From Natronococcus occultus SP4 (GTDB taxonomy: Archaea; Halobacteriota; Halobacteria; Halobacteriales; Natrialbaceae): a stretch of 64,000 nucleotides of DNA. Made by a program: the position numbers and the translations under genes. The notes beneath the pieces are model-generated. The model had not been told where the DNA came from, did no database searches, and worked only from the letters and a program-made list of their open reading frames with translations. The stretch is from NCBI RefSeq assembly GCF_000328685.1, contig NC_019974.1:1851001-1915000 (forward strand), read 5' to 3'. Shown here in pieces: positions 1-7,103 of the stretch; within the stretch, counting starts at the first letter, position 1; each line of letters opens with the position of its first letter.

Positions 1-851
1 CCAGGAGCGAGCGTGCCGTCGACGAGCTATCGTACCTGCTCGTCCTCTCGCGACCCCGGTTCTGGCTCTACCTTGCCGGCCCCGTGCTGGTCGGGGTCGC
101 CTACGGCGCGTCGTCGGTCGGGGAGCTGTTCGACCCGGGCGCGGTCGCGCTGTTCGCGTACTTCCTGCTCCCGGCGAACGTCTTCCTCTACGGCGTCAAC
201 GATATCTTCGACCGCGAGATCGACGCCGCGAACCCCAAGAAGGACGATCGGGAGGCCCGCTACCGGGGCCAGCGGACGGTCCCCCCGGCGGTTGTCGTCA
301 CTGGCGCCCTCGGGCTCGCGTTGTTCCCGTTCGTGCCGCGGGAAGCCTGGCCCTGGATCGCGGGCTTTCTCGTCCTCGGGGCGGCCTACAGCGCTCCGCC
401 GCTGCGGTTCAAGACGACGCCGCTGCTAGACTCCGTTTCGAACGGGCTCTACATCATGCCCGGTGCGGCAGCGTACGCCGCCGTCGCCGGGACACAGCCG
501 CCCGTCCTCGCCGTCGTCGGCGGCTGGCTGTGGGCGATGGGAATGCACACCTTTTCGGCGATCCCCGACATCGAGCCGGACCGGGAGACCGGGATTCGGA
601 CGACAGCGACGGTCCTCGGCGAGCGCCGTACCTACGCCTACTGCGGCGCGTGCTGGCTCGCGAGCGCGGTCGCCTTCGGCGCGCTCGATCCCCGCCTCGG
701 CGCGGCGATGGCCGTCTACCCGTTGCTGGCCGTCGCGATCGCGTCCTCGAGCGTGGCCGTCGATCGGGCCTACTGGTGGTTCCCGGCGATCAACACGGTC
801 GTCGGTGCAGCGCTGACGATGGGCGGACTCTGGGTGATCCTGTATGGATGA
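1..851 (+). CDS. lyeJ: Lycopene elongase/hydratase (UbiA prenyltransferase), 5' truncated by the window edge
   Basis: UbiA-superfamily integral membrane prenyltransferase. In haloarchaea this enzyme adds C5 units to lycopene on the way to the C50 carotenoid bacterioruberin. The frame is open from base 3 with no start, so the 5' end lies outside the window; about 282 residues are visible. The first visible residues (LSRPRFWLYLAGP) resemble the usual N-terminal region, so little is missing. Two Asp-rich prenyl-diphosphate motifs can be seen: NDIFDREID (about visible residue 66) and DIEPDRETG (about 191), with several hydrophobic segments between. The stop overlaps the cruF start by 8 bp, suggesting translational coupling. 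The usual third member, crtD, would lie just off the left edge. The family is clear; the substrate is inferred from the neighbours. Confidence 0.9.
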   Translation, partial: RSERAVDELSYLLVLSRPRFWLYLAGPVLVGVAYGASSVGELFDPGAVALFAYFLLPANVFLYGVNDIFDREIDAANPKKDDREARYRGQRTVPPAVVVTGALGLALFPFVPREAWPWIAGFLVLGAAYSAPPLRFKTTPLLDSVSNGLYIMPGAAAYAAVAGTQPPVLAVVGGWLWAMGMHTFSAIPDIEPDRETGIRTTATVLGERRTYAYCGACWLASAVAFGALDPRLGAAMAVYPLLAVAIASSSVAVDRAYWWFPAINTVVGAALTMGGLWVILYG

Positions 852-1707
852 GCTAACGACGGGCCGACCGACCGAGTGGAACCGAGCCACCCTCCAGCAA
901 CGGCTTGAGGACGTCGTTCGCGAGAACCGGTTTACGATCGCGGTGGTGTTCCCGGCGATCGGCGCACTCACGCTGATCGCCAGTGCCGAGGGGCTGTTGC
1001 CCGAGCCGCTGGCGTACAACCCGCTGTTGATCCTCTTCGGGACGGCAGTGATGCGCTCGCCGCTGCTCGTCGGGCTCCTGCCGCGGATCGGCTGGTGGGC
1101 CGCGGGCTGTCTCGGCGTTCTGACGGCCTACACCTACGCGATCGAGATCGTCGGCGTGCGGACCGACTGGCCCTACGGCGCCTTCGAGTACACGATCCAG
1201 CTGGGGCCGATGCTGCTCGGCGAGGTGCCCCTGGCGCTGCCGCTGTTTTTCATCCCACTGGTGCTCAACGCCTATCTGCTGACGATGCTCGTACTCGGCG
1301 GGCGGGCCGACAGCGCCCTCGTCCGGATTCCCGCGGCAATCGCCGCCGTCGTCGCGATCGACCTCGTGCTCGATCCCGCGGCCGTCGCGATCGGCTTCTG
1401 GGCGTTCGAGTCGGGCGCGTACTACGGCGTCCCCGTCTCGAACTACGTCGGCTGGGTGATTTCGGGCACCGTCGCCGTCGTCCTCGTCGATCTGGCGTTC
1501 GATCGGGCGGCGCTGCTCGAGCGCGTTCGCTCCTGCGTGTTCATCCTCGACGATCTGGTCAGCTTCGTGTTGCTGTGGGGGACGATCAACCTCCTCTACG
1601 GCAACTGGATCGCCGCGGGGGTCGCGGGACTGTTCTGTCTGGGGCTGTTCCGAACCGACCGGTACGACCTCGAGATGGTCAAGACGGCGCTCCCGAGCGG
1701 GAGCTGA
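844..1707 (+). CDS. cruF: Bisanhydrobacterioruberin hydratase CruF (carotenoid biosynthesis membrane protein)
   Basis: 287-residue polytopic membrane protein of the CruF/carotenoid 1,2-hydratase family. It hydrates the C50 precursor in the last steps of bacterioruberin synthesis in the cytoplasmic membrane. The sequence shows about seven to eight hydrophobic segments and the family-typical stretch around residues 98-125 (TAYTYAIEIVGVRTDWPYG, then YTIQLG). The ATG at 844 lies inside the end of lyeJ, with an 8-bp overlap, so the two are cotranscribed. The order lyeJ-cruF matches the known haloarchaeal bacterioruberin cluster. Start and family are both well supported. Confidence 0.92.
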   Translation: MDELTTGRPTEWNRATLQQRLEDVVRENRFTIAVVFPAIGALTLIASAEGLLPEPLAYNPLLILFGTAVMRSPLLVGLLPRIGWWAAGCLGVLTAYTYAIEIVGVRTDWPYGAFEYTIQLGPMLLGEVPLALPLFFIPLVLNAYLLTMLVLGGRADSALVRIPAAIAAVVAIDLVLDPAAVAIGFWAFESGAYYGVPVSNYVGWVISGTVAVVLVDLAFDRAALLERVRSCVFILDDLVSFVLLWGTINLLYGNWIAAGVAGLFCLGLFRTDRYDLEMVKTALPSGS

Positions 1708-1746
1708 ACGGATCGGCGCGAGAACGGCGTTCGGTTTCGGACCGGC

Positions 1747-1893
1747 TCAGACGAAGATGGCGCTGATCGCCGGTCCGAACAGGAGCAGTACGACGATCGC
1801 GAGGACCGTCAGGGCGAGCCAGACGGCCAGTCCGGTCGCGGCGAAGCGGGCGTTCTCCTGGTCGAACTCGAGTGGGTCGTGTTGCGTGCTCAT
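1747..1893 (-). CDS. Small single-pass membrane protein, 48 aa
   Basis: A 48-residue frame starting at ATG 1893: a hydrophilic head (MSTQHDPLEFDQENARFAAT) followed by one long hydrophobic helix (GLAVWLALTVLAIVVLLLFG) and the tail PAISAIF. The charged head plus clean transmembrane segment argue for a real gene. It converges on cruF with a 39-bp gap. No named family is recognised. A DQEN-R pattern just before a single helix recalls small subunits of membrane complexes, but that is only a resemblance. Confidence 0.6.
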   Translation of the reverse strand: MSTQHDPLEFDQENARFAATGLAVWLALTVLAIVVLLLFGPAISAIFV

Positions 1894-1930
1894 GGCTTAT
1901 CATTTGAGGTTGTGGACAACGAAATCGTAG

Positions 1931-1944
1931 CCCCGATATCGGGG
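1931..1944. promoter_or_regulatory. Perfect 14-bp palindrome CCCCGATATCGGGG
   Basis: Self-complementary over all 14 bases. It lies 38 bp upstream of the small membrane gene at 1893 and 18 bp before the left end of the TnpB element. It could be an operator, a target-site feature of the element, or a chance palindrome. Confidence 0.4.
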
Positions 1945-2011
1945 GCGTTTAACTCTTCCAGGCTAAGTCCCCGTCCTCACGGAGCAACGCAGACCGAATG
2001 TCGAGTAGCGT

Positions 2012-2059
2012 GAACGAGAGCAAAGCTCTCGTTCGCACATCAGAACGCTTCGCGTTCTG
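2012..2059 (-). repeat. Two strong hairpins in the E1 left end, homologous to the E2 3' hairpins in inverse orientation
   Basis: Hairpin A is GAACGAGAGC-AAA-GCTCTCGTTC (2012-2034). Hairpin B is CAGAACGC-TTC-GCGTTCTG (2041-2059). Read on the minus strand, this block lines up with E2 bases 49180-49240, including the flanks CGTCCTCAGAA and TGTGCG and the following ACGAGAGC hairpin. Stem bases differ between copies but pairing is kept, which suggests selection for RNA structure. E1's own right end lacks the pair. Confidence 0.65.
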
Positions 2060-2139
2060 AGGACGCAGTAGGGCGGGGATACAGCCGTCACCCAGCCGAC
2101 TCAAAACGTTCAACTCTAGACACGACTAACCCGCTGGTA

Positions 2140-3453
2140 GTGGTCGAGGAAGCGTTCAAATACGCTGCCGAGCCCGAGGACACCACTACTGCCAAGAGTG
2201 CGTGGAGCGCGATTCAAACCTGTCGTGAAGTATACAACCACGCGCTCACACAAGAGTACAAACCCGCTCCAGACTACGACAAGCCATCGTACACCGCAAT
2301 GCAGAACAAACTGCCACAGTGGAAGCGCGAGTGGTCTGAATGGAGCAGTGTGTACTCGAAATGCCTGCAAATGGCAGTGAGACGCATCAAGCACTCGGAG
2401 ACCATCCTCGGCAAACTGAAGGAACGTGGATTCGACGTTGGTGAACTCAAGTGGAAAAGCCCGCGAGACTATCGTAGCATCACGTACAACCAGTTTGACT
2501 TTGACGTGGATAGTAACACGGGTCGGACTAACCACGCTACGGTCGAACTCTCCAAGATAGGCACGTTCCATTTGACGTTTCACCGACCACTCCCAGACGA
2601 CGCCGACATCAAGGAAGTCATCCTGAAAAAGCAGAAAACAGGTGACTGGACGGTTAGCATCATGGTCGAATACGATGCTGACTATCCAGAGAACCCTACT
2701 GTCGAAGACATCGACGTTGAAGACACCGTGGGTATTGACCTCGGCATCACCACGTTCATTCACGACTCGGACGGACGAGCGTTCAAACCGTTAGACGAAG
2801 AAGATGACCGTGAACGCATCGAGAAACGTCACCAAGCCGTTTCTCGCAAAGAACACGAGTCGAACAACTGGAACAAGGCCCGCCAACGCTTAGCGCGAGC
2901 ATACGAGCGGTTGTCGAACAAGCGCAAAGCGTACCGCGAGGCGCTCGCCAATGCGTATACGAAACGATACGACGCCGTGTTCCTCGAAGACCTGAACGTT
3001 GGCAGTATGATGCAGCAGAACGGGAACAGTCGGAACATCGCGTCGATGTCGTGGTATGAGACACTGCAAACGTTCCAACGGTTGGGTGAGAAGAACGGCT
3101 GTCACGTTGTACTTGTTCCACCAGAGGGAACGACGAAGCGGTGCGTGCAGTGTGGTTGTGAGTCGGGGAAACCGTTGTGGGTGCGAGAGCACTCGTGCCC
3201 GTCGTGCGGGTTCACGACTGACCGTGACCAGAACGCTGCGCTGGAGGTACAGCGTCTTGGATTGCTTGAACTGGGAGAGGTGGAAGATGAATCGGGAGTA
3301 GGTCAGGAACTGGCCGAATCAACGCCTGCTGAGACTGGCACCGCTGCGGGGTCACGCTCTAGCTCGTTTAGAGACGTGATTCCTGCAAGTGCCGTCGTTG
3401 ACACAGGAAGCCCCACCCTCAAGGAACGAGCGGCGGTAGCCGCGAGTGAGTAG
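2140..3453 (+). CDS. tnpB: TnpB RNA-guided nuclease/transposon accessory protein (E1)
   Basis: 437 residues, starting with GTG. Members of this family are RuvC-type nucleases guided by an omega RNA that overlaps the 3' end of the gene. All expected residues are present: RuvC-I Asp200 (GIDLG), RuvC-II Glu283 (FLEDL), RuvC-III Asp363 (DRDQNAA), and a zinc ribbon with Cys335/338 and Cys353/356. The N-terminal helical part includes VYNHAL. The tail after residue 370 is low in conservation and ends in GSPTLKE, as in E2, where the DNA serves the right-end hairpin. No frameshift is seen, so the protein looks functional. Its codon use is less GC-rich than the flanking carotenoid genes, as expected for an insertion. 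Confidence 0.92.
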   Translation: MVEEAFKYAAEPEDTTTAKSAWSAIQTCREVYNHALTQEYKPAPDYDKPSYTAMQNKLPQWKREWSEWSSVYSKCLQMAVRRIKHSETILGKLKERGFDVGELKWKSPRDYRSITYNQFDFDVDSNTGRTNHATVELSKIGTFHLTFHRPLPDDADIKEVILKKQKTGDWTVSIMVEYDADYPENPTVEDIDVEDTVGIDLGITTFIHDSDGRAFKPLDEEDDRERIEKRHQAVSRKEHESNNWNKARQRLARAYERLSNKRKAYREALANAYTKRYDAVFLEDLNVGSMMQQNGNSRNIASMSWYETLQTFQRLGEKNGCHVVLVPPEGTTKRCVQCGCESGKPLWVREHSCPSCGFTTDRDQNAALEVQRLGLLELGEVEDESGVGQELAESTPAETGTAAGSRSSSFRDVIPASAVVDTGSPTLKERAAVAASE

Positions 3454-3468
3454 GGTGGGGTAGTTCAC
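3411..3468 (+). ncRNA. E1 right-end hairpin; predicted 3' scaffold of the omega RNA
   Basis: A 9-bp stem (3411-3419 with 3452-3460) enclosing a smaller GCGGC/GCCGC hairpin, overlapping the tnpB stop codon and ending in TAGTTCAC. In characterised TnpB systems the guide RNA is the sense transcript over the 3' end of the gene, with the guide supplied by the DNA just outside the right end, here from base 3469. Sense-overlapping 3' transcripts of this kind are known in Halobacterium. Transcription here is inferred. Confidence 0.5.
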
Positions 3469-3741
3469 GGTATCGGTAACTGTTGAGACGGATTTCGGAG
3501 GAGGGCGTGGATTCCATATTCAGTACAGGCGGACCAGATATCATCGCCAACATCCGCGAGCAAAGCGAGGGGTTCTCCGCCGAAGCGGACGAAGCCCGCG
3601 GAGGCGGCTTTTTAGCGTAGATTTTTGGAGGAGTGGTGAGCGACCCTCGCGAACGAACCCGACGAGAAAAAGGTACGTGGGCATATGTAGTTATCATCCC
3701 GCTGATTTTCTGGAGCGGCTCTGAATGCTGAAACCCGACTG
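3469..3741. other. Intergenic stretch after E1 with two possible gene remnants and T-tracts
   Basis: No convincing gene. One open frame (about 3507-3620, no clear start) reads GVDSIFSTGGPDIIANIREQ... and ends FLA-stop. It looks like the tail of a displaced gene. A second frame, GTG at 3636 to the stop at 3731 (31 aa), follows a GGAGGAG sequence and has a hydrophobic end. T-tracts at 3608-3612 and 3622-3626 could end transcripts coming out of E1. Confidence 0.35.
3667..3671 (-). terminator. Oligo-T stop signal downstream of crtB
   Basis: Five T residues on the minus strand about 70 bases past the crtB stop. Archaeal termination usually occurs at short T-tracts. Weak on its own. Confidence 0.3.
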
Positions 3742-4692
3742 CTATCGCGTCGGAACGCCGTCGCCGTGCTCCGGACTGTGCCGGTCCGGTTCGATAGAGG
3801 GAACCGCCGACACACGATCGAACACCGCCTCGGGGTCGCGGTTCCAGTGCCAGTGCCAGCGGGTCTTCGCGAGACACGTGAGTTTGCGCGCCGTCGACAG
3901 CGACGGCTCCGCCGAGAGGACGTCGTACTCCTGTTTGCGGATGACCGCGTGGTGTTCGGCGTACAGCACCGCCGCGAGCAACACCGGAAGCTGGCAGTCT
4001 TCGGGCAGGTAGCGGATGCCGGCGACCCCCTCCCGGTAGAGGTTCTCGGTTCGGCGCATCTCCTCGGCCATCGCGTCCCGGAACGACTCCGAGTACTCGA
4101 GGGTCTCGATCTCGGCCTCCGAGACGTCGTGGGCCCGCAGCGTCTCCTGGGGGAGGTAGATCCGATCGCGCTCGAGGACGTCCTCGCGGACGTCACGCAG
4201 GAAGTTCGTCATCTGGAACGCCTCGCCGAGCGTGACGGCGTGGGGCAGGGCGGTCTCGGGGTTCTCGGGCTCCATGATCGCGGTCATCATCACGCCGACG
4301 GAGGCCGCGGAGCCCCGCATGTACGCCTCGAGGTCGGCGTAGGTCTCGTACCGGTCGGTGTCGATGTCGGACTCCATCGCGTCGAGGAAGGTGACGATCT
4401 CCTCGTCCGCGATCCCGTAGCGGTCACAAAGTTCGCGAAACGCCTCGAGCACCGGGTCCTCGGGTTCGGCCTGACCCAGCGCCTGCCGGCGAAGCGACGC
4501 GAGCTCTGCGCGCTGCTCGGACGGTGGCACGTCCGCGGCGTCGTCGACGACCTCGTCCGCGATCCGGAAGAACGCGTACAGGACGTGTGTCGCGTTGCGA
4601 ACCCGCTTGGGGAGAAACCGCGTCGCGAGATAGAACGTCTTTCCGGTCCGTTTCTGGATCGCCTTGCCCGCATCGATATGGTCCTGTTGCAT
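3742..4692 (-). CDS. crtB: Phytoene synthase
   Basis: 316 residues from ATG 4692. It condenses two geranylgeranyl diphosphates to phytoene, the entry to bacterioruberin and retinal precursors. Both Asp-rich substrate motifs of the squalene/phytoene synthase family are present: DEVVDD (residues 46-51) and DVRED (167-171). The N-terminal block GKAIQKRTGKTFYLATRFLP is typical. An in-frame GTG at 4719 is an alternative start 9 codons upstream. The TATA box near 4776 implies transcription from about 4750, compatible with either. The gene converges on the lyeJ-cruF side, with element E1 between them, so the carotenoid genes are split into two transcription units. Confidence 0.93.
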   Translation of the reverse strand: MQQDHIDAGKAIQKRTGKTFYLATRFLPKRVRNATHVLYAFFRIADEVVDDAADVPPSEQRAELASLRRQALGQAEPEDPVLEAFRELCDRYGIADEEIVTFLDAMESDIDTDRYETYADLEAYMRGSAASVGVMMTAIMEPENPETALPHAVTLGEAFQMTNFLRDVREDVLERDRIYLPQETLRAHDVSEAEIETLEYSESFRDAMAEEMRRTENLYREGVAGIRYLPEDCQLPVLLAAVLYAEHHAVIRKQEYDVLSAEPSLSTARKLTCLAKTRWHWHWNRDPEAVFDRVSAVPSIEPDRHSPEHGDGVPTR

Positions 4693-4772
4693 TTGCGACT
4701 CCGGCTGTCCGACGGTCACTGCCCCTGTGACGGCGTCTGACAGCGATCGGGAATAGCCTATACCACAGATAC

Positions 4773-4780
4773 GTATAAAA
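4773..4780 (-). promoter_or_regulatory. TATA box of crtB (TTTTATAC)
   Basis: The strongest archaeal TATA-like element in the 172-bp gap between crtB and the upstream gene. It predicts a start site near 4750 and a short leader. Confidence 0.6.
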
Positions 4781-4864
4781 CAACTAGCCCTCACAACGAC
4801 GGCTTTTCCACTGATACCCACCGAAACGGAACCGAAAGCAGGCAACGTTGCCGGATCGGGCGGG

Positions 4865-6106
4865 CTACTTCTCGTAGCTCTCCTCGAGGAGTTCGTCAGC
4901 AAGCATGGGGATGAACGCCCCGATGTCGGTGACCATCCCGATCGCCTGGGCGCTGCCCCGATCCAGCAGCTGGGTGACCGTCGCGGGGTTGATGTCGACG
5001 CAGACGGTCTTCGTCGTCGAGGGGAGGCAGTTGCCGACCGCCACGGAGTGAAGCAGCGTCGAGAGCATGAGCACGAGATCCGCCTCCTGGGCCTGCTCGC
5101 GGATCGCGTTCTGGGCCTCGATCGAGTCGGTGATCGTGTCGGGCAGCGGGCCGTCGTCCCGGATCGAGCCCGCCAGCACGTAGGGGACGTCGTTCTGAAC
5201 GCACTCGTACATCACGCCCTCGTCGACGACGCCCTCCTCGACGGCCGCCTCGATCCCGCCGAGACGGGCGATTTCGCTGATCGTGTAGATGTGGTGTTTG
5301 TGGCCCTTCCGTGGGTGTTCGAGGCTCTCGGTGTCGACACCGAGCGAGGTGCCGTACAGGTCCCGCTCCAGGTCGTGGACGGCGAAGCCGTTGCCCGCGC
5401 TGATCGCGTCGACGTAGCCCGCCCGGACGATATCGGCCAGCGCGTCCCGCCCGCCGGCGTGGACGATCGCCGGTCCGCACACTGCGAGGACGGAACCGTC
5501 CTCGGCGTTGACCTGGCGCATCTCGTCGGCGATCTCCTCGATGAGCGACGCGGAGGGCCGTTCGCTCGAGACCCCGCCCTGCATGAACCCGAACGAGCCG
5601 CTGCCGCCGTTCCGAGGACGCTCGGGGGGATCGACCCGAATCCCGGTCTCGCCGGTGACGACGAGATCGCCCTCCTCGATCGCGTTCAACACCTTCGTGT
5701 AAACGTGGACCCCGTCCTCGCGCTCGACGACGAGCGCACAGTCCATCTCGACGTCCTCGACGTCGTGCCACTCGCCGTCGACGCGGACGGCCGTCGGATG
5801 GTTGGTCGTCGAGTAGAAATCGACCGGGACGACCCCGTCGTTGGGTGCGGCCTCGAGGGTCGCGTCCCGGGGGTCGGCCACGGTCGCACCCTGCTGGTTG
5901 AGTTCGTGGAGGATCGCCCGCAGCTCCTCCTCGGTGTCGGCCATCACCCGCATCCGACAGTAGGTCTCGGCGTGTTTGTGTCGGCCGACCTCGAACTCCT
6001 CGACCTCGAACTCGCCGCCCATATCCATCACGGCGCCAAAACAGGCCCCCATCGTCCCCGAGTCGATGATGTGTCCCTCCAGTTCAACGGTTCGCGCGAC
6101 AGTCAT
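4865..6106 (-). CDS. TIGR00300-family (LOR/SDH-domain) enzyme, probable ornithine cyclodeaminase
   Basis: 413 residues, full length for the family. The N-terminal part (HIIDSGTMGACFGAVMDMGGEFEVEEFEVGR...) is the hallmark of TIGR00300, the conserved region also found as the C-terminal half of cyanobacterial AgrE/ArgZ. A methanogen homologue converts ornithine to proline with loss of ammonia. The C-terminal half looks like a nucleotide-binding domain (SVLAVCGPAIVHAGG, later SAGNGFAVHDLE). The likely role is therefore proline formation from ornithine in the cytosol; the exact reaction is inferred from the family. It has its own promoter region, divergent from the zinc-ribbon gene at 6208. Confidence 0.8.
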   Translation of the reverse strand: MTVARTVELEGHIIDSGTMGACFGAVMDMGGEFEVEEFEVGRHKHAETYCRMRVMADTEEELRAILHELNQQGATVADPRDATLEAAPNDGVVPVDFYSTTNHPTAVRVDGEWHDVEDVEMDCALVVEREDGVHVYTKVLNAIEEGDLVVTGETGIRVDPPERPRNGGSGSFGFMQGGVSSERPSASLIEEIADEMRQVNAEDGSVLAVCGPAIVHAGGRDALADIVRAGYVDAISAGNGFAVHDLERDLYGTSLGVDTESLEHPRKGHKHHIYTISEIARLGGIEAAVEEGVVDEGVMYECVQNDVPYVLAGSIRDDGPLPDTITDSIEAQNAIREQAQEADLVLMLSTLLHSVAVGNCLPSTTKTVCVDINPATVTQLLDRGSAQAIGMVTDIGAFIPMLADELLEESYEK

Positions 6107-6177
6107 TGTCGCCCAGTTGGCTGTCGGGGACCGTCAATCTGTGCGTCTTGGCTCGGAGCGGAGTCCGCGGACCAAGC

Positions 6178-6183
6178 TATATA
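6178..6183 (+). promoter_or_regulatory. TATA box giving a leaderless transcript for the zinc-ribbon gene
   Basis: TATATA centred 28 bases before ATG 6208, so transcription would begin at the start codon. The intervening sequence holds the near-palindrome ATCACGTACGAT. Confidence 0.6.
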
Positions 6184-6207
6184 CTTCTCTATCACGTACG
6201 ATACCGT

Positions 6208-6360
6208 ATGGCATCCACACTCGGTAAATCGCGGTGTCGGAGCTGCGGGTTCGAGGCCCCAGGCGGTGACGACGCCTGGGTCCGACTCGACGTTCCGAAG
6301 CTCGGTCGGATGACCCAGTGTCCGGACTGTGGCAGCACGGACGTCATGACCCACCGGTAG
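6208..6360 (+). CDS. Small zinc-ribbon protein, 50 aa
   Basis: 50 residues with two Cys pairs, CRSCG near residue 9 and CPDCGS near residue 39, spaced as in a zinc ribbon. Such small CPxCG proteins are abundant in haloarchaea and often act as regulators or adaptors, but no function can be assigned here. The ATG at 6208 is chosen over the longer upstream frame because the TATA box at 6178 places the transcript start at this codon. msrB follows 39 bp downstream on the same strand. Confidence 0.75.
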   Translation: MASTLGKSRCRSCGFEAPGGDDAWVRLDVPKLGRMTQCPDCGSTDVMTHR

Positions 6361-6399
6361 GGAGACAGACTCTTGGTCGTCAGCCTCCTATCGGGCGCT

Positions 6400-6786
6400 A
6401 TGAGCAACGAGTCCGAGTCGCCGACCGACGACCAGAAGCTCACCGACGAGCAGTACCGCATCCTTCGAGAGGCCGGTACCGAGGCGCCGTTCAGCGGCGA
6501 GTACGTCGACCACAAGGCCGACGGCAGCTACGCCTGCGTGGGCTGTGGCGCCACCCTCTTCGACTCGGAGACGAAGTTCGACTCCGGCTGTGGCTGGCCG
6601 AGCTTCTCGGACGTCGAGGACGACCGCGTCGAGACCCGTCCCGACAACAGCCACGGGATGCGCCGCACCGAGGTCCTGTGTGCCAACTGCGGGGGCCACC
6701 TCGGTCACGTCTTCGACGACGGCCCCGAGCCGACGGGCAAGCGCTACTGTATCAACTCCGCCGTCCTCGAGTTCGAGGACGGCTGA
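6400..6786 (+). CDS. msrB: Peptide-methionine (R)-S-oxide reductase MsrB
   Basis: 128 residues. It repairs methionine-R-sulfoxide in proteins using a catalytic cysteine. Visible residues: zinc ligands Cys46, Cys49, Cys94 and Cys97, the signature GWPSF at about 65, [11 protein letters not shown] at 99-109, and the catalytic Cys117 in RYCINS. The start MSNESES at 6400 leaves a normal acidic haloarchaeal N-terminus; an in-frame upstream start at 6373 would add nine poorly conserved residues. It lies between the small zinc-ribbon gene and a YwbE-like gene, all on the plus strand, possibly as one unit. Confidence 0.95.
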   Translation: MSNESESPTDDQKLTDEQYRILREAGTEAPFSGEYVDHKADGSYACVGCGATLFDSETKFDSGCGWPSFSDVEDDRVETRPDNSHGMRRTEVLCANCGGHLGHVFDDGPEPTGKRYCINSAVLEFEDG

Positions 6787-6868
6787 TCCGACGGCGCTAC
6801 AGCTCGGCCGACGGAGCGAGGCGCATGCAGGCACTACCCTTTTCGAACGCACGCACCCATCGTCGTCT

Positions 6869-7075
6869 ATGTCGAGCGAACGACCGACCGCCGAGGAGCT
6901 GCGCCAGGGACTGACCGTCGAGATCGTACAGGAAGACCAGGACGTCCACTCCGAGGACACCGAGCCGCTGATCGGCGAGGTCGGCACCGTCTACGAGGAC
7001 ACCCCCGACGGACCGCGGGTCGAGCTGAAAAACGGCGTCGTCGGCCACGTTCAGTCGGTCGTCCACGACGAGTAG
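6869..7075 (+). CDS. YwbE-like (DUF2196) small protein
   Basis: 68 residues. The layout ELRQGLTVEIVQEDQD...GEVGTVYED...GPRVELKNGVVGHVQSVV matches YwbE/DUF2196, a small beta-rich domain of unknown function. The family core is GLxVxIV followed by GxVGxVQxI. The start is ATG 6869. Three plus-strand genes follow closely (msrB, this one, and the YihY gene 28 bp downstream), so cotranscription is plausible. Confidence 0.75.
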   Translation: MSSERPTAEELRQGLTVEIVQEDQDVHSEDTEPLIGEVGTVYEDTPDGPRVELKNGVVGHVQSVVHDE

Positions 7076-7103
7076 TTCCCGATGGGTTTTAGGGAGCCGA
7101 TAG

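Larger units (their letters stand above)
1962..3468 (+). mobile_element. Solo-TnpB element E1 (IS200/IS605 family, IS1341-like, no TnpA)
   Basis: About 1.5 kb unit with one gene, tnpB. The left end begins near GCTAAG and has a stem CCCCGTCCT (1969-1977) pairing with AGGGCGGGG (2070-2078). The right end has CCCCACCCT (3411-3419) pairing with AGGGTGGGG (3452-3460), followed by TAGTTCAC. Subterminal hairpins instead of inverted terminal repeats, and no evident target duplication, are typical of IS200/IS605. The second element at 47887-49355 has the same end structure. No TnpA Y1-transposase is encoded, so movement would need a transposase in trans. Boundaries are inferred from what E1 and E2 share. 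Confidence 0.8.
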
